Source of the DNA: Blastococcus mobilis
GTDB taxonomy: Bacteria > Actinomycetota > Actinomycetes > Mycobacteriales > Geodermatophilaceae
NCBI RefSeq assembly: GCF_900188025.1
Contig: NZ_FZNO01000003.1
Location: 62,001-126,000, forward strand
Direction of reading: 5' to 3'
DNA length: 64,000 bases
The notes under the pieces were generated by a model. The model did not search any database, was not told the DNA's origin, and worked only from the letters and a program-made list of their open reading frames with translations. Position 1 is the first letter of the stretch, and every line of letters begins with the position of its first letter. Positions 1 through 8,593 of the stretch are shown here, piece by piece. Position numbers and translations under genes: made by a program.

Positions 1-2
1 AC

Positions 3-401
3 GACTTCGACGCCGCCTGGGCCGACGAAGAGGACGAGCCGGTCGTCGTCAAGCTCCTGGGCGAGGAGTGGGCGTGCAAGCGCCCCTCGGAGGTGCCGGC
101 CGCGCTGCTGCTCAAGCTGGACCGGCTCATGCTCGCCGCCGCCGGCGCCGACGTCCCCGACGACTTCGTCGTCGACGACTCCCTGTCCTCCGAGTCGATC
201 CTGCGGCAGCTCGCCGGCGACGACAACGTCGACGCCTGGCTGGCCCGCGGCCTTCCCTACAAGCGGCTGGCCGCGGTGTCGCAGTACCTCAACGCCGTCT
301 ACCGGGGGCAGGACCCGGCGGGGGAAGCGCCGGCCGCCAACCGCCAGGAGCGGCGGGCGGCGGCCAAGAAGCCGAAGCGGTCCGGATCGCCGAAGTCCTG
401 A
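3..401 (+). CDS. Tail assembly chaperone, zero-frame product (5' partial)
   Basis: The frame is open from the window edge, so the true start lies to the left; 132 residues are visible. It resembles the short (gpG-like) tail assembly chaperone of actinophages, which helps wrap the tape measure protein before tail polymerisation. The C-terminus is Lys/Arg-rich (AAKKPKRSGSPKS). The identification rests mainly on position directly before the tape measure gene and on the overlapping -1 frame, because the sequence family diverges fast. Confidence 0.75.
   Translation, partial: DFDAAWADEEDEPVVVKLLGEEWACKRPSEVPAALLLKLDRLMLAAAGADVPDDFVVDDSLSSESILRQLAGDDNVDAWLARGLPYKRLAAVSQYLNAVYRGQDPAGEAPAANRQERRAAAKKPKRSGSPKS
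320..326 (+). other. Candidate -1 ribosomal slippery heptamer G GGG GAA
   Basis: Zero-frame codons here are GGG (321-323) and GAA (324-326), preceded by a G. The P-site Gly tRNA can re-pair perfectly on GGG at 320-322. The A-site tRNA would mismatch at its middle base (GAA to GGA), so slippage may be mainly P-site driven. No better heptamer is visible in the overlap. Confidence 0.5.
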
Positions 402-652
402 CCCACTGGAAGGCGCTCGAGTGCGACTTCCACGACAGGTACGGGGTCGCTGACCTGCAGCACGAGTTGACGAGACGGACGTGGAGGTGGTTCACGGTGA
501 AGCTTTCCGGCCTCCTGTCCACCGACTCGCTGCTGACCAACGTCCTGTTCCCGGTCGACCCCACGACGGGTGAGCGCACCCGGGCCGAGCCGGTGACGGT
601 GCTCGACGACCCGGACGCCGTGGACGCGTTCTTCGCCCGGCAGGCCGGCTGA
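320..652 (+). CDS. Tail assembly chaperone, -1 frame extension (gpGT-like)
   Basis: This frame is -1 relative to the upstream chaperone and continues about 83 codons past that gene's stop at 399-401. It has no convincing start or ribosome site of its own. The translated part has the Trp/Tyr/Leu-rich character of a gpT segment (VLTHWKALECDFHDRYG, TWRWFTVKLSGLL). It ends in a TGATG overlap with the tape measure start. The real product is inferred to be a fusion with the upstream chaperone made by programmed -1 slippage. The listed start is the putative slip site, not an initiation codon. Confidence 0.75.
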   Translation, partial: GGSAGRQPPGAAGGGQEAEAVRIAEVLTHWKALECDFHDRYGVADLQHELTRRTWRWFTVKLSGLLSTDSLLTNVLFPVDPTTGERTRAEPVTVLDDPDAVDAFFARQAG

Positions 653-2787
653 TGTCCCTCACCGCCGCCGAACTCAAGGCGGTCTACACCGTCGACGAGG
701 GCCCGCTGGACCGCTCCCTGGGCGGGCTGGGCGGGAAGGTGAAGGGCGCCGTCGGGGGCGCTGTCGCCGCCGCCGCGGGCCTGTTCGCGTTCGGCGAGAT
801 CAAGGACGGGTTCCTGTCCTTCACCGGGGCGGCGTCGGACCTGAACGAGACGATCAACAAGTCGTCGGTGATCTTCGGTGCCAACGCGGCGGCGATGGAC
901 GACTGGTCGAAGGGGGCGGCGACCAACCTCGGCCTGTCCCGGCAGCAGGCCCTCAACGCCGCTGCCGGGTTCGGCGACATGTTCTCCCAGATCGGGTTCG
1001 CCGGCGACAAGGCCGCCGACATGTCCCGGCAGGTCGTGCAGATGTCGGCCGACCTGGGCAGCTTCAACAATCTGGACACCGCGGACGTCGCCGACCGGAT
1101 GAGCGCCGCGTTCCGCGGCGAGTTCGACTCCCTCCAGGCGCTCATCCCCAACATCAACGCCGCCCGGGTGGAGTCCGAGGCGCTGGCGATGACCGGCAAG
1201 GAGAACGCCGAGGCGCTGACCGCGCAGGAGAAGGCCGCGGCCGTCCTCGCGATCGTGCAGAAGGACGGCGCCCGCGCCATGGGCGACTTCGCGAAGACCT
1301 CCGACGGGGCCGCGAACTCGGCGAAGATCGCCACCGCCGAGTGGGAGGACCAGAAGGCCGCGATCGGCCAGGACCTGCTGCCGGCACTGACGGCCATGAT
1401 CGGGTTCGTCCGCTCCACGGTGATCCCCGGCGTGGGGGCGCTGGCCTCGTTCATCAAGGATGACGCGATCCCCGCCATCCGGGACATGGCGCAGTGGATC
1501 GACGCCAACAAGGGCCCGATCATGGTCGTCGCCGGTGTGATCGCGGCGGTGTTCCTGCCGCACCTGATCGCCCTCGGCGTGCAGTCGCTGCGGACGAAGG
1601 CCATCGTCGTCGGCGCGTGGATCGCCAAGCAGGCCGCCGCGATCGGTGCCGCCATCGTCCACTCCGCGCAGATCGCCTGGATGATCGTCCGGTTCGTCGC
1701 CCTCTCCGCGGCCGCGGTGCTGAACGCCGGCCTCACGGTGGGCGCCTGGATCGGCATGGGTGTCGCCGCCGTCGCTCAGGCCGCGATCGTCGCCGCCGCG
1801 TGGCTGGGAGCTCAGGTGCGCACTGTGGCGTCGCTGGTCGTCATGGCCGCCGGGTTCGTCGCCCAGGGCGCGGTCATGGTCGCGTCCACGGCCGTGACGG
1901 TCGCCTCTGTCGTCGCCGGCTGGGTGCTGATGGGCGCTCAGGCGCTCATCCAGGCCGCTCGCATGGCCGCCGCCTGGTTCATCGCCCTCGGCCCGGTCGG
2001 CTGGGTGATCGCCGCCGTCATCGGCCTGGTCGCCCTGATCGTCGCCAACTGGGACACCGTCGTCCGCTGGACGCGGCAGGCGTGGGAATGGGTCGTCGGC
2101 GCCGTGAAGTCCGCGGTGCAGTTCATGGTCAACGCCTTCCTGAACTTCACGCTGCCCGGCCTGATCATCAAGCACTGGGACACCATCAAGTCCGCGTTCT
2201 CCAACGGCGTCTCGGCCGCGGTCGGCTTCGTGCGCGAGCTGCCCGGCAGGGCGGCGGCTGCCCTGGGGAACCTCGGCTCGCTCCTGGTCGGCGCCGGCGG
2301 CGACCTGATCCGCGGATTCATCAACGGCATCAAGAGCGCGTTCGGGCGGGTGAGGGACACCCTGTCGAACCTGACGTCGATGCTGCCGGACTGGAAGGGC
2401 CCAGCTGCCCGCGACGCAACGATCCTGCGCAACGCCGGCCGACTGGTCATGGGCGGTTTCGAAGCTGGGCTGGTGTCGAAGTTCGGAGACGTCCGCCGCA
2501 CCCTGGGCGATTTCACCGGGCAGTTGCAGGCTGCGACGGCCCCCGAGATGCTGCGTCTCGCCGACACGCAGGCCCTGGCCGGGCTCACCGTCCGGCCGCC
2601 CGCCGTCGCCGCCAGGCCCGCCGTCCCGGCCGCAGCTGGGGCGGCGGGCGGCGTGGGCGGCGCTGGGGCCGCGGGTGGCGGGATCGGTGAGCTGATCCAC
2701 ATCGACAACTACCACGAGGCCCCCGGCTCGTCGCCGCAGCAGAACGCGCAGGCGCTCGCCATCGAGTGGCGCACCAGGGGCGTGTGA
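652..2787 (+). CDS. Phage tail tape measure protein
   Basis: The product has 711 residues. It follows the chaperone pair and sets tail length in siphoviruses. The N-terminal ~280 residues are Ala-rich helices with typical tape-measure wording (DLNETINKSSVIFGANA). The middle (~290-480) is a long run of hydrophobic segments that may insert in the host membrane during DNA ejection. The C-terminus holds a Gly/Ala linker. By the usual ~0.15 nm per residue the tail would be near 100 nm. The ATG overlaps the preceding TGA, showing translational coupling. No lysozyme or peptidase motif was noticed. Confidence 0.93.
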   Translation: MSLTAAELKAVYTVDEGPLDRSLGGLGGKVKGAVGGAVAAAAGLFAFGEIKDGFLSFTGAASDLNETINKSSVIFGANAAAMDDWSKGAATNLGLSRQQALNAAAGFGDMFSQIGFAGDKAADMSRQVVQMSADLGSFNNLDTADVADRMSAAFRGEFDSLQALIPNINAARVESEALAMTGKENAEALTAQEKAAAVLAIVQKDGARAMGDFAKTSDGAANSAKIATAEWEDQKAAIGQDLLPALTAMIGFVRSTVIPGVGALASFIKDDAIPAIRDMAQWIDANKGPIMVVAGVIAAVFLPHLIALGVQSLRTKAIVVGAWIAKQAAAIGAAIVHSAQIAWMIVRFVALSAAAVLNAGLTVGAWIGMGVAAVAQAAIVAAAWLGAQVRTVASLVVMAAGFVAQGAVMVASTAVTVASVVAGWVLMGAQALIQAARMAAAWFIALGPVGWVIAAVIGLVALIVANWDTVVRWTRQAWEWVVGAVKSAVQFMVNAFLNFTLPGLIIKHWDTIKSAFSNGVSAAVGFVRELPGRAAAALGNLGSLLVGAGGDLIRGFINGIKSAFGRVRDTLSNLTSMLPDWKGPAARDATILRNAGRLVMGGFEAGLVSKFGDVRRTLGDFTGQLQAATAPEMLRLADTQALAGLTVRPPAVAARPAVPAAAGAAGGVGGAGAAGGGIGELIHIDNYHEAPGSSPQQNAQALAIEWRTRGV

Positions 2788-3653
2788 TGGGACCGACCAG
2801 CATCCTGTGGGGCGGCCTCACCCTCGCCACCGGCCAGGACGGCCCCTACCGGCTGACGTCGCTGGAGGGCTGGGAGGAGCTCCCCCCGGCCCGCTACGAC
2901 AAGCAGTCGCGCACCAACGCCCACGGCGCCCACCCGTCCCGGGTGTTCTCCGACGAGCGGCTGGTGATCGTCGAGGGGTTCTGCTGGTCCGCCACGGAGC
3001 GGGATGCGCTGCTCGCGCAGCTGCAGGCCGCCACCCCGTTCCAGGACGACGAGCAGCCGCTGACCGTCACCGCCGCCGGGCGGACCTTAAGCGCGTCTGC
3101 GCAGCTGCTGCAGGCCCGCCCCATGCTGCTCAAGGGCCAGTGGGGCATCGGCCGGTTCGGGTGGCTGCTGCAGTGGCGCTGCCCCGACCCGCTCCGGTAC
3201 GGGCCGCCGCGCACCGTCGCCACCCCGCTGCCCGCCCCCGGCGGGGGCCTGCAGTACAACCTGTACAAGACCGGGTTCCTCGACTACGGGCAGCCGGGCA
3301 CGCTCGGCCGGGTCACGTTGACCAACGCGGGCACCGCGCCGGCCCCGATCCTGTTCGGGGTGCGGGGCGGCCTCGAGCAGGGCTGGGAGATCTCCGCCGC
3401 CGGTGACCGGCTGCGGTACGTGGCGCCGGTGCCGTCCGGGCAGGTGATCGAGGTCGACACCGCGGTCGGGACGGTGATGGTGGAGGGCACTGCGTCCCGC
3501 CGCAGCAGCCTCGTAATCTCCGACTGGCTGTACGTGCCCCGGGCGGCGCCCGACGGCACACCGGGTGAGCTCACCGTCCAGTTCACCTCCCTCGGCGGCT
3601 CCCGCGACCCCGCGGCGGAACTGTCGGCCACCTCGTCGGACGTGTACTGGTGA
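2787..3653 (+). CDS. Siphovirus distal tail (Dit-like) protein
   Basis: 288 residues. It lies immediately after the tape measure gene, where siphoviruses encode the distal tail protein that forms the hub joining tube and tip. The N-terminal half has the Dit-like mix of short strands and a central tryptophan-rich part (RFGWLLQWRCPDPLRYG). The C-terminal half reads as a beta-sandwich, with NAGTAPAPILFGVRGG recalling galectin-like Dit domains. I chose the ATG at 2787 because it forms a TGATG overlap with the upstream stop; an in-frame GTG at 2766 would overlap 22 bases and has no better ribosome site. Confidence 0.75.
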   Translation: MGPTSILWGGLTLATGQDGPYRLTSLEGWEELPPARYDKQSRTNAHGAHPSRVFSDERLVIVEGFCWSATERDALLAQLQAATPFQDDEQPLTVTAAGRTLSASAQLLQARPMLLKGQWGIGRFGWLLQWRCPDPLRYGPPRTVATPLPAPGGGLQYNLYKTGFLDYGQPGTLGRVTLTNAGTAPAPILFGVRGGLEQGWEISAAGDRLRYVAPVPSGQVIEVDTAVGTVMVEGTASRRSSLVISDWLYVPRAAPDGTPGELTVQFTSLGGSRDPAAELSATSSDVYW

Positions 3654-4819
3654 CCGCCCCCAGCATGGGGCTGCTGTCGTGGCTCCCCGGCCGCCCCGCC
3701 CGCCCGACAGTGCGAACCACGCTGCTGTTCGGCGACCTGCGGACCGGCCGCATCACCGACACGCTGGACGCCACCACCTGCAACTGGACGCAGGTCAACA
3801 ACGACGCCGGCGCCGTCGACCAGGTGGTCGTGCCCGAACGGGAGGTGCGCCGCAAGGACCTGCGTCGTACCGCGCGGGCGGCGCGCACGTTCCTGGCCGT
3901 CGACATCGACGGCCGCATCCAGCAGTTCGGGCCCATCTGGTCACGCACCTGGGACGACGAACGCCAGCAGCTCACCCTCGGCGCGGCCGGCCTCTGGAGC
4001 CTGTTCGACCACCGCAAGGTGCTCCCTGTCCTCGCGGCCGGGCAGCGGGTGCAGGACGCCGTCACGACGGTGTCCGGCACTGATCTGGGGGGCATCGGCC
4101 AGTACCTGGTCGCCCAAGCCATGGCACACGTCGGCGGCAACCTGCCGGTCATCCTCCCTGAGCTGCGCGCCGGAGACCGGACCGAGACGTTCTACGGCTG
4201 GGAGCTCCTCGACGTCGGCGACCAGATCCGGCAGCTCACCAAGCGCGAGACCGCCGCCCCCGACATCCGGTTCCGGCCCCGCTACACCGCCGACCGGCTC
4301 GGCATCGAGGCCGTGATGGAGACCGGCACCGAGGACACCCCGCTGCTCACCCAGATCGGCGACGACTGGTACTTCGACACCACCGTCCCCAAATCCCCGG
4401 TGCTGAACATCTCCACCGACGAGGACGCCACCGTCATGGGCCAACGCGCCTGGGTGACCGGCTCCGGCCAGGAACAGGACGTGCGCATCGGCACCGCCTA
4501 CGACCCCACCCAAGTCAACGACGGCTACCCGCTGCTCGAGGTGGAGGAGATGCGCTCCAACGTAATCGAGCAGGCCACGTTGGACGGGCACGCCGAGAAC
4601 CTCCGGGACCGCTCCGCCCGCCCGATCGAGATCTGGAAAGTGACGGTGCGCGCCGAGGCCGCGGTGGAGGTGCTGGCCGGCGACTACGCCCGCGTCATCG
4701 TCCCCGCCGACCACGCGTGGCTGCCGGCCGGTGAGGCGTTCATGCGGATCAAGACTAAGAGTGGGGATCTGGGAGACACGGTGACGCTGGACATGTACCC
4801 CGTGGCCGGGACCGTCTGA
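3650..4819 (+). CDS. Minor tail protein (Gp37-like tail tip protein)
   Basis: 389 residues. It starts at a GTG overlapping the previous TGA. The N-terminal part (TLLFGDLRTGRITDTLDA, then FGPIWSRTWDDERQQLTLGA) matches my memory of the ReqiPepy6 Gp37-like family of actinophage tail tip proteins. The role is inferred as the base of the tail tip, contacting the distal tail protein on one side and the fibre on the other. No enzymatic motif is apparent. Order and coupling with neighbours support a structural role; the family name is from recall, not a search. Confidence 0.75.
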   Translation: MTAPSMGLLSWLPGRPARPTVRTTLLFGDLRTGRITDTLDATTCNWTQVNNDAGAVDQVVVPEREVRRKDLRRTARAARTFLAVDIDGRIQQFGPIWSRTWDDERQQLTLGAAGLWSLFDHRKVLPVLAAGQRVQDAVTTVSGTDLGGIGQYLVAQAMAHVGGNLPVILPELRAGDRTETFYGWELLDVGDQIRQLTKRETAAPDIRFRPRYTADRLGIEAVMETGTEDTPLLTQIGDDWYFDTTVPKSPVLNISTDEDATVMGQRAWVTGSGQEQDVRIGTAYDPTQVNDGYPLLEVEEMRSNVIEQATLDGHAENLRDRSARPIEIWKVTVRAEAAVEVLAGDYARVIVPADHAWLPAGEAFMRIKTKSGDLGDTVTLDMYPVAGTV

Positions 4820-5574
4820 TGGGCGTCGATGCGGGAACCCCGCCGGGGCTGTTCGAGCGGATTCGGCAGATGGTCCGCGACGAGGTCGCGAAGCTGCTGC
4901 GCTCGGGCCTTCTCCGCTCGGCGTCGATCGGCGAGGGCGGGCTGACGCTGCGCGGCGGGTTCTTCCGGATGCGCAACGCCGCCGACACCTCCAACGCCTT
5001 CTACATCGGGGCCGTCACCCCGGCGCAGCCGGACGGCACCCCGCAGCCCGGCTGGATCGTGCGCCGCGCCGACGGCACCAACGTGCTGCTGCTGCGTGAC
5101 GCCTTCCCCGAGAACGGACCGGACGGGGTCCACCAGGCACTGAGCTGGCTCGACCGGACCGGCAACACCGTACTGGCCGACGACACAGACTCCGGGCAGG
5201 GCTTGGCGCGCCCCTACGTGCCGATCGTGTTCTATCGGTCGCGGAACAGCGACTGGCCCACCGTCACCGGCGGGGACTGGCAGACGGTGTACCGGGCGAA
5301 GGCGCCGAAGCAGCAGCCGCGGCTGCTGGTCCGAGCGTTCGCCGGAGCCACGGACGGCAGCACCTCCGGCGAACTCCGCGTGATGATCAACGGGACGCAG
5401 CACGGAAGCACACAGGCTGTCGTCGGGGCGACCGTCGGCGAGTTCATCTTCGGCCCGGACGCAGTCGCCGGTAGCCACATGTCGGACCTGTCGGTGGAGA
5501 TTCAGGCACGGGTGACCGCCGGGACTGGCGGCATCCGGGTGTCCCCGTCGCAGGGTGAAGGGCGGCAGTCCTAG
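4819..5574 (+). CDS. Minor tail protein, probable tip or fibre attachment
   Basis: 251 residues; the ATG overlaps the previous stop (TGATG). The N-terminal ~40 residues form an amphipathic helix (FERIRQMVRDEVAKLLRSG), then short beta-rich stretches with an SIGEGGLTLRGGFFRMR motif typical of tail-fibre shafts. The C-terminal half looks like a beta-sandwich (LLVRAFAGATDGSTSGELRV). It most likely links the tip complex to the receptor-binding protein at 6187. Its TAG stop at 5572-5574 overlaps the stop of the convergent cargo gene through the palindrome CTAG. Confidence 0.65.
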   Translation: MGVDAGTPPGLFERIRQMVRDEVAKLLRSGLLRSASIGEGGLTLRGGFFRMRNAADTSNAFYIGAVTPAQPDGTPQPGWIVRRADGTNVLLLRDAFPENGPDGVHQALSWLDRTGNTVLADDTDSGQGLARPYVPIVFYRSRNSDWPTVTGGDWQTVYRAKAPKQQPRLLVRAFAGATDGSTSGELRVMINGTQHGSTQAVVGATVGEFIFGPDAVAGSHMSDLSVEIQARVTAGTGGIRVSPSQGEGRQS

Positions 5575-6080
5575 CCGTTGTAGTCGCCTGGCGGCGGCGC
5601 GTCGGGGCGCTCCTCGGACAGCGGCTCGACCGGCACGGGCGGCGCGGGCACGTACGTGGTGCCGGCGGGGTCGGTGTACGGAGCGTTCGGGTCGTAGCTG
5701 TCCCCGGACTGATTGCCGACCTTCGCCCCCGCGGGGACAGATTGGGGTGCGGGCACGGGCTTCGGTGCCGTGGCGGGGCCCGGGGCCGGGGCGGGGGCGA
5801 ACTCCGGGGCGGGCTCGGGAGTGGTCACGGGCTCGACGGTAGGCGTCGCCGTGTCGGCGACCAGCTGCTCCGGGACAGGCTCCGGGGCCGGGGCGGTGAC
5901 CTCCGTGGTCGGGCTGGCGGTCGGCGTCGCCTCGACGGTGGTCACCTCTGCCACCTCGTCGGTGGCCGGTGTGGAGGTAACCACGGCCGCGGTCGCGGTG
6001 CCGCCGACGGCGAGCAGCAGCGCGCCCCCCATCACCGACAGGCCGACCCGGGTGCGGGCCATCGCGAGCATCCTGCGCAT
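5571..6080 (-). CDS. Secreted or membrane-anchored Pro/Ala-rich protein, prophage cargo (moron-like)
   Basis: 169 residues on the strand opposite to the tail genes, wedged between two of them. An N-terminal hydrophobic segment (~12-34, VGLSVMGGALLLAVGGTATA) is a signal peptide or anchor. The rest is low complexity, rich in Pro, Ala, Glu, Thr and Val, with no Cys, like a cell-wall-spanning stalk. It has its own promoter-like -10 and a GGGGGAG ribosome site 7 nt before the ATG. Independent expression inside a late operon is the hallmark of a moron; lysogenic conversion of the host surface is my inference. Confidence 0.7.
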   Translation of the reverse strand: MRRMLAMARTRVGLSVMGGALLLAVGGTATAAVVTSTPATDEVAEVTTVEATPTASPTTEVTAPAPEPVPEQLVADTATPTVEPVTTPEPAPEFAPAPAPGPATAPKPVPAPQSVPAGAKVGNQSGDSYDPNAPYTDPAGTTYVPAPPVPVEPLSEERPDAPPPGDYNG

Positions 6081-6110
6081 TTCGTCACTCCCCCGTGTAG
6101 TTGGCTGCTC

Positions 6111-6116
6111 ACGCTA
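6111..6116 (-). promoter_or_regulatory. -10 element of the cargo gene (TAGCGT)
   Basis: TAGCGT on the minus strand, 30 nt before the ATG at 6080, with a GGGGGAG ribosome site in between. It would let the gene be transcribed in the lysogen. Confidence 0.45.
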
Positions 6117-6186
6117 GAGCATCCGAGCCGGGACTGACACCCCCCCACGCACCGTTGGGTGAATCCCGACCGATGGAGGCCGCCGC

Positions 6187-7278
6187 GTGGGCAACGCCCT
6201 GCACACCCCCGGACAGCCCGGCGCCGGCGCCGTCTCCCCCGCCGAGGCCCGGCTGGACGACGCCGGCCTGATCGCCGTCCAGGGCCCCGGCCTGATCGCC
6301 CCGCGCACCGGGGTGCTGTACGGGCCCGGCTCCACGACCCTGGTGACCGGCACCTCGGACACCGCGCCGATGACGGTTCAGATCGCCCCGCACCACTGGG
6401 TGACGTCGCGGCAGGACGCCGACGGCGTGTACCGCGGCGCGCTCGAGGCCGCCCGCAAGGTGAGCATCGGCGCAGCCCCCGCCTCCGGGGCCGGCACTCG
6501 CATCGACGTCGTCTACGAGAAGCAGAACGACGCCTACTCGACCATCAGCCCCGACGGCACCACCGAGCCTGTCTATGCCGTGGCGGCCGGACAGCCGGGT
6601 GGGGCGAAGCCGGCGATCCCGGTCGGCGCCATCGAGGTGGCCACCGTCGCCGTCTCCCCGGGTGCGACGGCCACCAACGGCGCCGGCGTGCTGATCACCA
6701 ACACCGCCCGGCAGACCGTTCCCCGGAACACCCGCATCCCCGTCCGCAACCAGGCCGAGCAGGACGCGCTCACCGCGTTCCCCGGCCTCGAGGTGTACCG
6801 GCTCGACGACGGCCGGGTGCAGCTCTGCACCTCGGCGGGCCCGCCGGCCGTGTGGGTGACGACGTTCGACCCGACGAACCCACCGCGCACGGGAAGGGCG
6901 TACTCCGCCGACGCCTACACCGGCGCCTCGGTCACCGGGGTCACGAACGTCCTGCGGACCATCGCCTACCCCGATCCGGGCTTCCCGCACCGGGTGCTGG
7001 TGGACGCCTACCACCGGGCGCTGGTCTCGCCCGGCAGCAGCTGGAATCTGACCGCCCGAGTGGACACCACCGGCGGCACCCTGATCCGCCCGGTCGGCAG
7101 CGCCACCTCAACCAGCTACGCCGACGTCCGCATCCACGGGGGGATCTCCGGGGTGCTGTCCGGCGGGCACTCCGTCCTTATCTGCGCCGAGAGGGTCGCC
7201 GGCGTCACGGGTGACGGCTACCAGGTGCAGACCGAGGCGAACCTCCAGTCCTACCGCGTTCAGGTGGTACCGGCATGA
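6187..7278 (+). CDS. Probable tail fibre or receptor-binding protein
   Basis: 363 residues, GTG start with GGAGG 7 nt upstream. It lies between the minor tail proteins and the endolysin, the usual place of a receptor-binding protein. The N-terminus (~1-100) resembles structural domains of actinophage fibres (VSPAEARLDDAGLIAV, APMTVQIAPHHWV). The C-terminal third is a beta-rich lobe (FPHRVLVDAYHRALV and after). I saw no depolymerase or lyase motif, so attachment without cleavage is the default reading. The stop overlaps the endolysin start (ATGA). Confidence 0.6.
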   Translation: MGNALHTPGQPGAGAVSPAEARLDDAGLIAVQGPGLIAPRTGVLYGPGSTTLVTGTSDTAPMTVQIAPHHWVTSRQDADGVYRGALEAARKVSIGAAPASGAGTRIDVVYEKQNDAYSTISPDGTTEPVYAVAAGQPGGAKPAIPVGAIEVATVAVSPGATATNGAGVLITNTARQTVPRNTRIPVRNQAEQDALTAFPGLEVYRLDDGRVQLCTSAGPPAVWVTTFDPTNPPRTGRAYSADAYTGASVTGVTNVLRTIAYPDPGFPHRVLVDAYHRALVSPGSSWNLTARVDTTGGTLIRPVGSATSTSYADVRIHGGISGVLSGGHSVLICAERVAGVTGDGYQVQTEANLQSYRVQVVPA

Positions 7279-8270
7279 GCATCACGATCATCGGCCGCGC
7301 CCAGTGGGGTGCGCGTCACGAGGACGGCGGCGGCTCCGCCCCGCTGCCGGCGAAGGAATGGTGGCTGCACCACTCGGTCACCATCGCCCCCGACCTGCTG
7401 CCGCCGTTCGACGACGACGACGCCGCGGTCCGCACGCTGGAGGCCATTGGTGAGCAGCGGTTCGGCCGCGGCATCTCCTACACCTTCGCGATTACGCCGA
7501 TCGGACGCGTCTACGTCGGGCACAGCATGAACCGCCTCGGCGCGCACACAGGCGGACGCAACAGCATCGCCCGCGCGATCTGCTTCGTCGGCAACTACGA
7601 CGCCGCCCGCCCCACGGCGGCGCAGGTCGAGGCCGCCGCGCAGCTGCTCGTGCAGGAGTACCGCGCCGGTCGCTCGACCCGCTACACGCTCAACGGCGGC
7701 CACCAGCAGGCCTCGGGCGCGTCCACCGCCTGCCCTGGCCGGTACGGCATGGAAGCCATCCCCGCGATCAACGCTCGAGCCGCCGCCATCCTCGGCGGCG
7801 CCCCACCCCTGGAGGACTTCCCCGTGTTCAGTCAGTGGTCCCTGGAAGAGAAAAACGCCTTCGGTGAGTGGCTCAAGCGCTGGGTCGTGCAGGAGGAGAT
7901 CCGGCAGACCTCGGCCGCGCTGATCGCGCAGGCGGTCCTGCACCACCCGGTACCCGCCGCGCAGCGAACCCACCCCGACGGCACCCCCAACCCCGACGCC
8001 ACGGCGACCCTCGCCGGGCTGGTCGGCTGGAACGACGCCCACCTCGACATCACCCGGGCGCTCATCGCCTCCGTCGGGCAGGTGGACACGGCCGTGCTCG
8101 CCCGCGAGCTCGCGGGCCCGCTGGCTGCGGCGGTTCGCTCTGAGCTCAGCGACGTGGACGGCGCGTCCGAGGCCGACATCGAGGCCGCGACCGAGCGGGC
8201 CATGCGCAGGCTGCTGCTCGGCGGGCTGGACGGCTCCACCGCCGACCCGGCCGCCGTCACCACCTCCTGA
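7275..8270 (+). CDS. Endolysin: N-acetylmuramoyl-L-alanine amidase (amidase_2/PGRP fold)
   Basis: 331 residues. The N-terminal ~175 residues form an amidase_2 domain that cuts the muramoyl-alanine bond of peptidoglycan. Visible signatures are GRAQWGAR near the start, a zinc His in WWLHHS (H32/H33), GISYTFAI, and the closing His/Cys pair in NGGHQQASGASTACPG. The C-terminal ~150 residues are helical and acidic with no recognised LysM or SH3 repeat, perhaps a wall-binding or holin-interacting part. There is no signal peptide, so a holin is needed, consistent with the next gene. The ATG overlaps the upstream stop. Confidence 0.9.
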   Translation: MSITIIGRAQWGARHEDGGGSAPLPAKEWWLHHSVTIAPDLLPPFDDDDAAVRTLEAIGEQRFGRGISYTFAITPIGRVYVGHSMNRLGAHTGGRNSIARAICFVGNYDAARPTAAQVEAAAQLLVQEYRAGRSTRYTLNGGHQQASGASTACPGRYGMEAIPAINARAAAILGGAPPLEDFPVFSQWSLEEKNAFGEWLKRWVVQEEIRQTSAALIAQAVLHHPVPAAQRTHPDGTPNPDATATLAGLVGWNDAHLDITRALIASVGQVDTAVLARELAGPLAAAVRSELSDVDGASEADIEAATERAMRRLLLGGLDGSTADPAAVTTS

Positions 8271-8338
8271 CCGCCGCAGCGTGACCAGAGGGTGCACAGC
8301 CGTGGCGCCGGGCCACTCGCCACGGACGGAGGCCGAAC

Positions 8339-8593
8339 GTGACCGCCGGCGACATCGGCACCATGCTGACCGGCCTCACCGCACTGGTCACCGCACTGGG
8401 CGCCATCTACCTCCAACGGCAGAGGCGGGCAGCCTTGGACGCCGACGCGCTGGAGAAGGAACGCAACGGGCTGCGGCAGCGGGTGGAGTCGCTGTTGCGG
8501 TACATCCACGTGTTGCGGCGCCTGCTGGCCGAGCACGGGATCGAGGCCCCGCCGATGCCCGCTGAGCCGGACGAGACGGAGGTCAAAAGGTGA
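8339..8593 (+). CDS. Holin-like small membrane protein
   Basis: 84 residues, GTG start with GGAGG 6 nt upstream. There is one hydrophobic segment (~5-24, [20 protein letters not shown]), then a charged heptad-like helix (~28-66) that should form a coiled coil on the cytoplasmic side. Its size, single membrane segment and position right after the endolysin suggest a one-segment holin that releases the amidase. The family is not recognised by sequence. It overlaps the collagen-like gene by GTGA. Confidence 0.6.
   Translation: MTAGDIGTMLTGLTALVTALGAIYLQRQRRAALDADALEKERNGLRQRVESLLRYIHVLRRLLAEHGIEAPPMPAEPDETEVKR

Noticed and set aside
289-2715. An 808-codon minus-strand frame opposite the chaperone and tape measure genes
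   Set aside because: High-GC antisense shadow: it is low complexity with random Asp/Gly/His/Arg composition, and the opposite strand has a recognisable gene.
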